A stretch of 12,695 nucleotides of DNA, from positions 1 to 12,695 of the forward strand of contig LSSL01007694.1 of assembly GCA_001953115.1 (NCBI GenBank). Direction: 5' to 3'. The position numbers were made by a program, and so were the translations under genes. The notes beneath the pieces are model-generated. The model was not told where the DNA came from and did not search any database. It worked only from the letters and a program-made list of their open reading frames with translations. Source of the DNA: Smittium mucronatum. Taxonomy: Eukaryota; Kickxellomycota; Harpellomycetes; Harpellales; Legeriomycetaceae. Below are positions 1 through 8,519 of this stretch, one piece after another; position 1 is the first letter of the stretch; every line of letters begins with the position of its first letter.

Positions 1-120
1 CATCCAGCCTACTTGAAGCAATGCCAGGGGGGGTCTTTCGGTTGGTAGATTGAATTATTTTCCCGTAGGTACGCAGCCGGTAGTCCGGCAGAGGAGCTTA
101 TTGTAATTATGATAATAGAC
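1..120. other. GC-rich scrap at the window edge, possibly the 3' end of a repeat element
   Basis: This stretch is far richer in G+C than the DNA that follows and stops abruptly near position 120, where AT-rich sequence begins. On the plus strand the frame starting at base 3 is open for 15-16 codons (it includes LEAMPGG) and stops at TGA 51-53. About 25 bases later a GC hairpin follows at 76-89. A coding tail, a short 3' untranslated stretch with a hairpin and a sharp loss of G+C would fit the 3' end of a retroelement or other mobile sequence. It could equally be the end of a host exon. The open part is too short to identify, and the left side is cut off by the window. The sequence shares no visible match with copies A and B. 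Confidence 0.35.
76..89. other. Small GC hairpin
   Basis: The inverted repeat GCCGG at 76-80 and CCGGC at 85-89 encloses the four bases TAGT, giving a perfect 5-bp all-GC stem. Such a stem is notable in DNA this AT-rich. It lies just after the short open frame that ends at 53. It could be a 3'-end structure of a repeat element, but it resembles no family I can name. No run of T follows directly, so I do not call it a terminator. Confidence 0.4.
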
Positions 121-1167
121 TTATCTATACGTCTTTTTCTTTTTTTCAAATTTTTTTAGTATTGTTTTTAATGACGTTATCTTACAATAAAATTCCGTGA
201 TACAAAAAAAAAAAGAGTCAAACATGTTGGAATAGGAGATTTTTTAATGTGATTAAAAACAAATTTAATTTGTGAAATACTACCAAAATATAATTATAAT
301 AACACTAATATTCTTTGATATTCAAAATTTCTTCCTACACTTAGCTTGTTTATTAATAATAGATTTAAAAATAAAATGCCTTGGTATATGGAACCACAGA
401 AAAATTACCTTAAAATATGTGGGACTTAATCTGAAAATATTTATCCCCGTTTCATTTAGTTCTAAAATATCAAAAAAGAATTCTTTTTACATGAATGGAT
501 TTTTTTTATATGATCATAACTTAATTACAGCAAAAAAAATTTGTCATTAATATTATAATACAAAATTCAAAACTGGCTTACAGAGTTTTCACTTTTTTCT
601 AAATATAAGCTCAGAATCTAACCACAAATCAATTATCTTTTGAAATCTTTATGCCGCGATACACGAGAAAAATATATTAGGAGATTTATATGACTTTATA
701 CCTAGATTAATATAAATTCCAATTCTCGTTTATTTAAAGCATGAAAACTTTCACCATAATAATCTACAAACATGGGTATCTAGTTAAGGCAATATTGACT
801 TATTTTTTTTAAAAAAAGACATAATTAAATTTCAATTTGTAAGTTTAAATAAATTGGATATTTTTAATCTATTTTTGACGTAATAAAATGCTGTTTAACA
901 TTTTTATGGATTTTTTTTGTTTATATATTAAAAAATTTAATAAAATATGTTGATTTTTGTTAAATTTTGTGATTTTTATAGTTCAATCTTTCAAATTTTA
1001 ATATTATAAACCTCAGTACGAATTTTCGACAAATTCAGAAAAAAAAATTTCAAACAGATTATTGTAAAATATTATAAAATTCTTTTTTTACTATTTTACT
1101 ATTTAGATACTTATTTCTTAACATAAATATTTTTAATTTATTTTTTTGTCCAGTTTCATAAAAAAAA
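121..1167. other. AT-rich stretch with no supported gene
   Basis: This is mostly A and T runs. One frame is open from 272 to 550 (92 codons), but it begins at GTG, has no recognisable motif, and is rich in I, F, K and N, as any frame in this base composition would be. I regard it as a chance open frame. The part around 640-780 is slightly less AT-rich, but no feature could be defined there. No RNA gene or organised repeat was seen. Confidence 0.6.
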
Positions 1168-1170
1168 TTT

Positions 1171-1263
1171 AAAATTATGGATATTTTCGCGATAATTTAT
1201 AAAATTATAATAAAATTATATTTAAAAATTATGGATATTTTCGCGATAATTTATAAAATTATA
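1171..1263 (+). repeat. 39-base direct repeat, two copies 54 bases apart
   Basis: Bases 1171-1209 and 1225-1263 are identical over 39 positions and begin AAAATTATGGATATTTTCGC. The offset is 54 bases, and the 15 bases between the copies are simple AT sequence. Each copy holds TCGCGA, a CpG-containing palindrome, set inside TTTTCGCGATAA. A perfect 39-base match including this GC core is not expected by chance. It is best explained by a fairly recent local tandem duplication, because both copies are still identical in a drifting background. No function is implied by the sequence alone. Confidence 0.85.
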
Positions 1264-1390
1264 TTTATATGTTTGACAAATCAAAATTATCTAATTTTTC
1301 AAACAAAACTATTAAATATTTTTCTCAACTAATTTAAAGCGTAAAAAATTTTTATAAAATATTAAATATCTCTTAATTTTATTTAATATA

Positions 1391-1411
1391 TTTCAAATTT
1401 CAAATTTCAAA
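1391..1411. repeat. Three copies of a 7-base unit
   Basis: The unit TTTCAAA is repeated three times without error. This is a minisatellite-like slippage product of a kind common in AT-rich DNA. Confidence 0.7.
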
Positions 1412-4400
1412 TATTAATCACGCTTAATTTGATTTCCTCATTTTATCAGAATATAAATTTAAATGAAACATTCATTATTAGTCTACATAATTCAATCGAA
1501 ATTTTATACTTAATATTTTAATGATATTCTTGTTAATTTTACATTTTTATAACCATTAAAATAAATGAGGTTTGTTGACGGTTGAAATTCTGAGGGACCA
1601 AAAAATATGAAATAATATTTTTTTCAATAAAGAAAATTTTTAAAAAAAACCCCCGATCATTGAATTTAATATCATTAAAATATACCCAATTTAAATCAAT
1701 GATGAAAATTTTATTATATTATGTTGATAATGGGTACAAATTTTCAAAAATTAGTTGAAACTGAGTAAACAAATTTTCCTTCTAAAATTTAAAAATATCA
1801 AGCTTATGTAATGAAATTTTAATATGTAAATAAAAATAAACATTTTTAGTAGTATATGCTAATAAACATTAAAATTTAATTCATAATTATGAGGTTTCCT
1901 TGTTTTTTTTGCCTTTAAAATTTTATTTTCAAAATTAATATCGAATAAATGTTTAAATATTTAAAATTTAAAAGTTTATTAAAGATATTTCGTTTGATCC
2001 AAATTTAAAAATCATTAAAATAATAATTTTCATTATATATTTGACCATTTTCTCTACTGTTGTTTTATGATATATTTAATCAAGAAAAAATATCCCTAAA
2101 ATTTATCGGTAGTTTAACTTCGGTTTTTTTCCTAGATTAATTTTATAGCTATAAAAAAATACAATTATTATGTTATTGGATATTTTTAAAAATACAGAAA
2201 AACTTCAATAATATGTACTTAATTTTAATTTTTTCAGTTTTTATATATATTTATAATTCAATCTTATTGATAGCTATTATTTCATCCATAAAAATAAAAA
2301 TAAAATAATAATATATTATTTATCTTACATTGAAATTTCTCGGTTCACATATAAAAAGAATTTTGTTAAATTTATATAATTGAATTTTTATTTCTATTTT
2401 TTGACGACTCTATCAAAAAAATTATCTTCCATATAACACAGTATTAATTTCAAAGTTTAATTTTATAAAAAAATACTTTTATTATTGTATAATTTATTCA
2501 ATGAAAACCAAAAGAGAAATATTAATCAAAATTTAGACCTTACTCAGTATTTTGGAACATCTATAAAAATTGAAAATTAAATTAGTATCAGTTACAAGAA
2601 TTAAAAACTATAAACACAAATCGAATATATATTTTTTATTTAAATCGTAAATGCCCTTAATTCAAAAAAACTCCACGACTTGCACAATCATTTTTTGTAT
2701 TTAATTTATAAAAAATCGTAAAAATATTAAAAGTTTAGATTATTTGTATTGAATTTTATTTTAAAAACTATATTTTATCATGAATTTAAAATTCGATTTA
2801 TTTTATCCTGACCTCAACCAAATGTAAAAATTGGTAAAACATATTTTCAAGAGATAATAAGTGATGGTGGGAGATAATTTAGAAAAATTATAAATCTAAG
2901 AATTAGAGCAAATCGATAGTTATTTTTCATCTGGTTCTCTTTAATTATTATTTTTTTTCTGTTATAACTGAAAAATGGATTTATGTAAACCAAATTTTAG
3001 GTTTTAAAATGATAAAATTTACTTAGGAGCTATTTTAAAATTCATAAGATACATATAATAATTTATGATTAATGATTTAAAACGATTTTAGCCAAACATT
3101 AAAATCGATACAATTGATTTAAATTTAATGATTTTTATAAGTCGAGAACTTTATAATTTAAGAACCTTTGTCTTTTAAGAATATTTTAAATTTTATTAAG
3201 AAAAAGTATTCATTTTTTGCCATAAGTTAAATCATCAATTTTTCTAAAAATTTTGATTTTTTTAAAATTTCCATTTTGATTTTGTAAATACCTTTCTTGT
3301 ATTTTATTTGGATATGGAATCATATTTTAAATTAATTTGTTTTATATTATGGTTCAGATATAAAGAATTTTTTAGCGAAACAGTTTGCATTATTAATATA
3401 TCTATAGTATCTTAAAAAAATCATTGATCATTCATAAATTTGAAAAAAAATTCAGACTTTTTTAGTTTATTTTCTCGAAATTTTTTTGATAAGTGTAAGA
3501 ATATTTGGAGATAAATTAGGTTTACTTTTTTTTATACTTTTTTTTTTAATTAAATATTTTTACATATAAAAACTACCAGAGACTTGATAAGCTTAATAAA
3601 TTTAACTAATAATTTTTTTGAAATAAAAATAGAAAAAACAGATTTATAGACTAATTTATACTTTATTTTCCTTAAAAATCGCTCAAGAGGGGTCGTATCA
3701 TTAATTTTAATTGCCGTATCTGATGCAGGGATTTTTAGAAAAACTCCTATATGTATTTTTCGTTTTTTGAAACAAAAATATCATTATTAAACCCTTGGTA
3801 TATGGTCTTATAAATGCACATCTACTTCCAATAAAAAAAGCAAATTTTTCTCAATAATTTATCTATATTTATTAATGTGTAATATTTTTTTTTAAATAAA
3901 TAAATATAGGACTTTTTGAATAAAAATAACTCAAAAATATCTCTGTAAATCAAATTCCTAAGTTGAAATAAGGTTATTCCTTGAAGTGCCTAATACTTAT
4001 TATTTGTTCGAAATTATTATTATCACATAAATGACCCCAACATTTCTTATGTTAATTTATTAAATATTTATATAATGATGGCCCAGTCATATTTAAAAAA
4101 AATTCTAGCTTTAATAAATTTAAATACTAACTTAGTTATGTAAAAAATAAGAGTAACATATTCTCAATAGAGGATTTATTATTAATTTCTATTATTATCT
4201 CAGATAGATAGAAATTTTATTGAGGTGATTCTAAATTTCATAAAATCGATTTATATAAACCCAATAAAAAAAATAAAAATCACACGGAATATCAGATAAC
4301 TCAGCAAAGACTAGTATTTTTTACTTCTATTCACAGCAATAATATATTGGTATCAAAGTTGAAAATTTTAAATTTGACCTATCATGTTTTACCTTTCAAA

Positions 4401-5920
4401 AAAAAAAAAAAATTAAAATGATTTATTGAGATTATGATTTTTATTTTAAATTTTTTGAAAATTGGTATATTATTTACTCAATTATTAAATTTCAGAATTT
4501 GTAATAATATAAAAGAAAATAATTGTTAGTACTTTTTTATAACTTTTTTTAAAATTATACATTAAAATAAAAATATTTTGAAAAAAATTTGAGAAATCAT
4601 CTTCGAAATTTTCGGAAATTAAACATAAGCGTATTTCATTTCGATTGCTATTATTTTTTTTTATCTCTTCACATTTTTAAAACCCAATTTTTTTTAAATT
4701 TAAATTGGTTAGTGTTTTAAAAAATTATAAATATAGGAAGATAGCATTCAATTAATATTATTATAAAGTTTTTTTTCAAAAAAATATACCATTAGACTTT
4801 TTGTTAATTTTTTGATTTATATTTTGATAAAATGGCATAAAATCGGCCGGTTATAGGTGGTTCAAAATTTAAATATTCAATCAATATTATTTTTATGGCT
4901 TTAATTTGCAGAAAAAATATGGAAGATTCTATAAAATCGGGGATTTATCGACAACACCATCTTCACCTGTCATTTTTAGCCACAAATACCGATAAAATTC
5001 CACAGCTTATTTTTCAAATAATATTTGATTATTATTATTTATTTATTGTAAATATTTACAACAAAGTTGATTTTTTAAGTGATCAACATTAAGTTATAAA
5101 TTATTATTTATTTTAATTTATTTATATTTATCCTTAATTCTTTATTCTGCTATATCAAAGACAAAATAAATTGATTTTTAAATATATAATAACTTTTTTT
5201 CGAAGTTTATTTATGAAATTTCTTGTGAATTAATTTCATTTATCTCAACTTGAAAGCTATGAAGTGATCTAAAAAATCATTTTGGTGGTAAAGATCTAAA
5301 ATTCGTCAGTTTTTTTTTAATAAATAGTTTAGCTAAAAATTAAAATTGCTTTTTGAAAAAAAAAATAAGAAACCACGTAAAAGAATTAACAATCTTTATA
5401 TAAACGATGGTTTTGTTTTATTTTTAATGCTTTTATTATGAATAAAAAACTTTTTAATACAATGTTTAAAAAGCAAATCTAAGAAATATTTATTTCTTTT
5501 ATGTTAATAAAATGTTTAAATGCACTATAAAGTTTAATTTTTATTAAAAGACAAATAATATTCGTAACTAATAAATTAAAAACTATTATAGATTCATATA
5601 GTTTGATTTAACTTTATATATGAAAAAACATGATGATATAGTGAAATATACGATTTTAATAGTGTTTTTTTATAGAAAATTTCTATATGAAATGATAGAA
5701 AATTCATAAAATAAACATTCAAACTCCCCATGTGTTGTAAAATAAACAAAACTACTCCTCATTTTTAGTAAAATATATAAATAAAAGATTTATGGATTTT
5801 TTCAAATATTTTTTCAAGCTTTAGTATGATCCTAAGTTTAACATGATGGTGATAATTTATCTAATATAATTTAAATATACTCTTAGAGATGGTTTTTTAG
5901 GGTAAGTTTGCAATTAAAAA
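1412..5920. other. Long AT-rich stretch with no supported gene
   Basis: About 4.5 kb of AT-rich DNA with frequent homopolymers, including 15 A at 4398-4412. Small spots with more G+C occur near 1560-1605, 2860-2930, 3680-3730 and 4840-4865 (the last contains CGGCCG). None is long enough to read as coding or as an RNA gene. A 65-codon open frame at 4895-5092 starts at ATG but has no motif and background composition, and a frame of this length is expected by chance somewhere in 12.7 kb of six frames. I saw no inverted terminal repeats, CRISPR-like arrays or long tandem arrays. Confidence 0.6.
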
Positions 5921-5924
5921 AAAT

Positions 5925-6370
5925 TTTAATAAAATTTAGGTAGGATAAACGCTCTTTTTAACCCCATAAAAGTCTTTACAAGTTATAATTAAACGCACAT
6001 AAATGTAGAAAATCTGAGAATAAATATAACCTCGACTTTTTCATTAATTTCTGTCCTTCTCTTTTAAAATTTAGTCGTCTGAAATTCGCTTTCTATTTGA
6101 TATTAAATACATTGTATTTAAGGATATCTGAAGTAAAAGCCATTATGCATGTCTTTGTAATAGCAGATGGTAAAATATTGGAAATGAGATTTTTATTTAT
6201 ATAAAGAGTTAGAGAAGCAGTAATTTCTATACAAGGTATGAATTACCAAGTTGGAATCTATAAAAAGGGAGAAAAAAGAAAATGAGGAAGGAGTATTTTT
6301 AAACGGAAGAATCTTTTTTCTATTTATTTACCAGATTAAAAGGCTAACTTAGAACTCTAAACGGGAGTTA
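5925..6370 (+). other. Slightly GC-richer island, possible decayed coding relic
   Basis: This stretch holds more G and C than its surroundings. One plus-strand frame runs from 5989 to 6282 with a single stop (TAA at 6202-6204), about 98 codons in which several stops would be expected at this composition. Further stops follow at 6283 and beyond. No family motif is visible. Its 5' end (5938-5980: TAGG, then ACGCTCTTTTTA, then AAAGTCTT) resembles the leader of copy A near 7761-7797. An ATGGT lies 218 bases after that anchor, against 241 in copy A. This hints at a third, much older copy. However, a similar ACGCTCTTT match also occurs in the wrong orientation near 11173, so the resemblance may be accidental. 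Confidence 0.25.
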
Positions 6371-6439
6371 TTTTTATTAAATATATTATCAAATAATAAT
6401 AATTTTTTTATAAAAATTTTATTATTCTCTTATTAAAGC

Positions 6440-6580
6440 AATAATAAAATAAAAATCAAATCAAAAAGTTGGAAAGGAATTCATCTCCGAAAGTTTTTGT
6501 TACACCTGATCAAGATGAAAGCCCTGAAAACTAAACAGGTCACCCGCATCAGGTCCTACCAAACCCGGAAACATGTATAT
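6440..6580 (+). other. Small GC-richer island with a nested inverted repeat and coding-like frame
   Basis: Bases 6481-6575 stand out from the AT-rich flanks. ACCTGAT at 6504-6510 pairs perfectly with ATCAGGT at 6548-6554. Inside this, CCTG at 6523-6526 pairs with CAGG at 6536-6539 around a 9-base loop, so the segment could fold as an outer 7-bp and an inner 4-bp stem. The plus frame through 6466-6531 reads as an ordinary, not AT-driven, protein stretch (contains VTPDQDESPEN), stops at TAA 6532-6534, and then stays open past 6575 (contains GHPHQVLPNPE). This may be the relic of a coding sequence with one stop, or part of a structured RNA. I recognise neither, and no match to copies A or B could be sustained. 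Confidence 0.3.
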
Positions 6581-6599
6581 TTTTTAGTTTTTTGACTTT

Positions 6600-7738
6600 T
6601 TGATTAAAATGGATATATTTCTAGCCAATTATATTAATTAAGAATGCATAAAAAAATTTGTTAGAATTTTTTATCTTGATAATAAAAATCAATTATAATG
6701 ATTTATAAAATGATAAAATTCTTTAAAATTTTTACGGAATTTTATAATTTTATATTGTTAAATGTGATCCCGAAACTACAAATACTAGAATATTTTCTGT
6801 TTTTGCGAAATTTTTTAGTGTCTGTCTATTTTTTCTAGATTTTTTCGAGAAAAAAACAGTTTACCAATATTATTTAAATGTATTATTTTTAAGTTAATTG
6901 TATTTATTATATAAGATCTTTTTTAACATTATTGAATAAATTGAATATAATTATATTCATATTATTTTAAAGAAAGAAAATAAAAATATCTTTTAAAAAT
7001 TATTTATTCCTTAGCCAAAATTTTTTACTAAGCTTTAAAGAGTTATTTTGGACTTTAAAAAAAAAAAATTTTGAACTTTTTAACATTTTACTTATTGAAT
7101 TAATAAAACTGGGAAAAAATATGGAAAATAATAGTAAATTTTCTTATATCAAATCTCAAAAACTAGAAAATAAACTTAACATACCAATAAAAATATATAA
7201 TAATAATCTGAGTTTCAACAGACTTATATATGAATTAAGTTCAAGCTTCATCTTACTAGAGAAAATAAAATTTAAACACTTTTTCGTAAACCCGTCTCAT
7301 TGATATATTTTTTTAGCTGCAATAAATTTATACAGATGGCCATTTTTATAATATTTATATTTTTTTAAAAAAAAATTCATCCGAATAATAAAATGTCTAT
7401 AATGCATTTAAATTGTTTTTTAACTGCATCCTACTTGTTAAAACTATTCCAATCCGAAACCTGACCAGAAATTCAATTTTTTTTCTTTAATAAAAAGGTT
7501 TCCACAATGAATAGTAAATTTTTCCACAAAATTAAATAATATTTAATAAAATTTCATAGAAATAATTTTAATAGAACCTTTCAGTAAGATCGAATTTATT
7601 TCAATTATTATTGACCTATATTTTTTTCGGATAAATACAAAATTTTAACTTTTATAGAATATTACTGGGATATTAGATATCTTTCATTCGTCAAAAAAGT
7701 TTATCCAAAATATTTATCTTTACAATAAATATTAAAGA
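6600..7738. other. AT-rich stretch with no supported gene
   Basis: Background DNA with many A and T runs. An ATG-started frame at 7121-7303 (60 codons) is rich in N, K, I and S and has no motif, and I treat it as a chance frame. Bases 7691-7738 just before copy A show a weak match to the sequence just outside copy B (ATCTTT followed by AT-rich sequence). That match is not strong enough to move the left edge of the unit. Confidence 0.55.
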
Positions 7739-8012
7739 GGTAGGACGCGCATTTTTGTTCTAGGTGATGCTACGCTCTTTTTATAGTCTGAAAGTCTTAG
7801 CACGCTTGAAGACTTCTTTAGTTCTGTTTTTAGTTTAGTATAATCTAGTTAGTTGTTTTGTTTGTTTTAATATAATTTATTTTATATTGTTCATTTTTAG
7901 TTCTAAGAGTTTAGTTTTTGTTGTTCTTCGTGGAATGGGATCATTACCCGTTAGTCCGTTTTATTAGTTTAGTATTGCTTAGTAGAGGCTATAGTTCAAT
8001 AGTGCTATGGGC
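7739..8012 (+). promoter_or_regulatory. Conserved leader of copy A (5' untranslated region, possible promoter)
   Basis: This segment is non-coding in all plus frames but aligns with the equivalent 315 bases of copy B (11167-11481). Conserved blocks are GCGCATTTT at the left edge, TTAGGTGA or CTAGGTGA shortly after, TCTTAGCA-GCTTGA near 7795, TTTTTAG near 7896, and TGGGAT-ATTAC followed by TGTCCG or AGTCCG near 7934-7960. Such patchy non-coding conservation suggests signals for transcription or RNA packaging rather than neutral sequence. TTTTTAG could also be a splice acceptor. Assigning promoter or transcript start would be inference. Confidence 0.4.
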
Positions 8013-8519
8013 ATGGTTATGCGCAATTATGAGCTGGTCGATTCTGGTGTTTACCCTTATGGGTTTGCCCCGGAGGCTGAAGCTTGACGTGAAGTATCTA
8101 ACGATAGGGATAGCTATACTTCGTTATCCTCCTCTTAGGAAGTCTTTGCATTAGGTGATGACTTAGACCCATCGGTTAACTTGGCAGGAGAAGCTATGAT
8201 GGAAGACCTTACGTCTTCTTTAATGGGTCTTTCTTTAAGTGCTGATCCCAAACCCCCGGTAAGATTTTCGCCTATTACTCCTACCGTGGTGGCTTTACAA
8301 ACACTTAGTGTTGTCAGTACAGGGAGCAATGGGCGAATTGTAGATAGGTGGAATAAGGGAGTTATATCTGCCCTAAGGTCTCTTCTGGGTGAGGGCGGTA
8401 GGTGCGCTAGTGATAGTGCACTAGGCGTTGCCTCATCTTTGGCTGCACAAAAAAAGTTTCGAAGCGAAGATTTATACCAGTTTAACTGGTATGGAGAATC
8501 CGCTTCCATCGATATTTAA
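8013..8519 (+). pseudogene. Decayed reading frame of copy A, unknown ~168-residue protein
   Basis: I do not recognise this protein. The start is placed at ATG 8013 because the same ATG within GCATGGTTA is found in copy B; in-frame stops lie just upstream (TAG 7992). The frame is broken by TGA at codon 25 (8085) and TAG at codon 42 (8136), then is open from 8139 to TAA at 8517-8519. Residues 7-11 read ELVDS, 14-18 YPYGF and 26-29 REVS. Residues about 30-60 are acidic and serine-rich. The C-terminal third has AAQKKF and ends near FNWYG; many of its residues are shared with copy B, including D, S, AA, K, F, S, L and WY in the same spacing. No signal peptide, membrane span, zinc knuckle or polymerase motif is visible. 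The final codons lie beyond the shared right edge, so the original protein may have been longer. A gag- or coat-like role is possible but unproven. Confidence 0.7.
8474..8492. repeat. Perfect 19-base hairpin near the end of the copy A frame
   Basis: ATACCAGTT at 8474-8482 and AACTGGTAT at 8484-8492 are exact inverted repeats around one T. As RNA this would be an 8-bp stem with a 3-base loop. It covers codons 154-160, including the conserved WY. The matching place in copy B (10691-10709) also folds, with 7 of 8 pairs including one wobble. The structure therefore appears in both copies, though protein constraint on these codons could contribute. Confidence 0.6.

Larger units (their letters stand above)
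7739..8510 (+). mobile_element. Copy A of a dispersed ~0.8-kb unit (leader plus one reading frame), family unknown
   Basis: This GC-rich island aligns along almost its whole length with the reverse complement of 10674-11481. The left edge is GGTAGGACGCGCATTTT here and GGCAGGGTGCGCATTTT in copy B. The right edge is TTCCATC here and TTCCGAC in copy B. Between them lie a leader of about 275 bases and a reading frame described separately. The flanks do not match, so this is not a plain segmental duplication but two placements of one unit. A clear target-site duplication is not seen around copy A. There is no convincing terminal inverted repeat and no reverse transcriptase or transposase motif. 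It may be a non-autonomous or truncated derivative of a larger element, or an inserted viral or retroelement transcript. Its higher G+C suggests later arrival than copy B. Confidence 0.75.

Noticed and set aside
272..550. Open frame of 92 codons
   Set aside because: It starts at GTG, has no motif and follows background composition. A frame of this length is only mildly unusual across six frames of this window.
379..3805. 13-base match CCTTGGTATATGG at 379-391 and 3793-3805
   Set aside because: The flanks do not align at all, so the match is probably accidental despite its moderate G+C.
4895..5092. Open frame of 65 codons starting at ATG
   Set aside because: Length is within what chance gives here, composition is background, and there is no homologous copy or motif.
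7121..7303. Open frame of 60 codons starting at ATG
   Set aside because: Rich in N, K, I and S as expected from AT-rich DNA, with no domain and no supporting context.
7918..8154. Open frame of 78 codons on the plus strand
   Set aside because: It begins at TTG, overlaps the conserved leader and the start of the real frame in another register, and has no counterpart in copy B.
8135..8509. Open frame of 124 codons on the minus strand inside copy A
   Set aside because: It is the antisense of the broken plus-strand frame. Codon-level similarity to copy B is in the plus-sense frame (ELVDS, YPYGF, AA-K-F, WY), and silent differences fall at its third positions.
7739..8510. hAT-type terminal inverted repeats (left edge TAGGACGCG or CAGGGTGCG)
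   Set aside because: The left edges look loosely like hAT ends, and an 8-base duplication would fit, but the right edges do not carry the inverted counterpart and the protein shows no hAT transposase motif.
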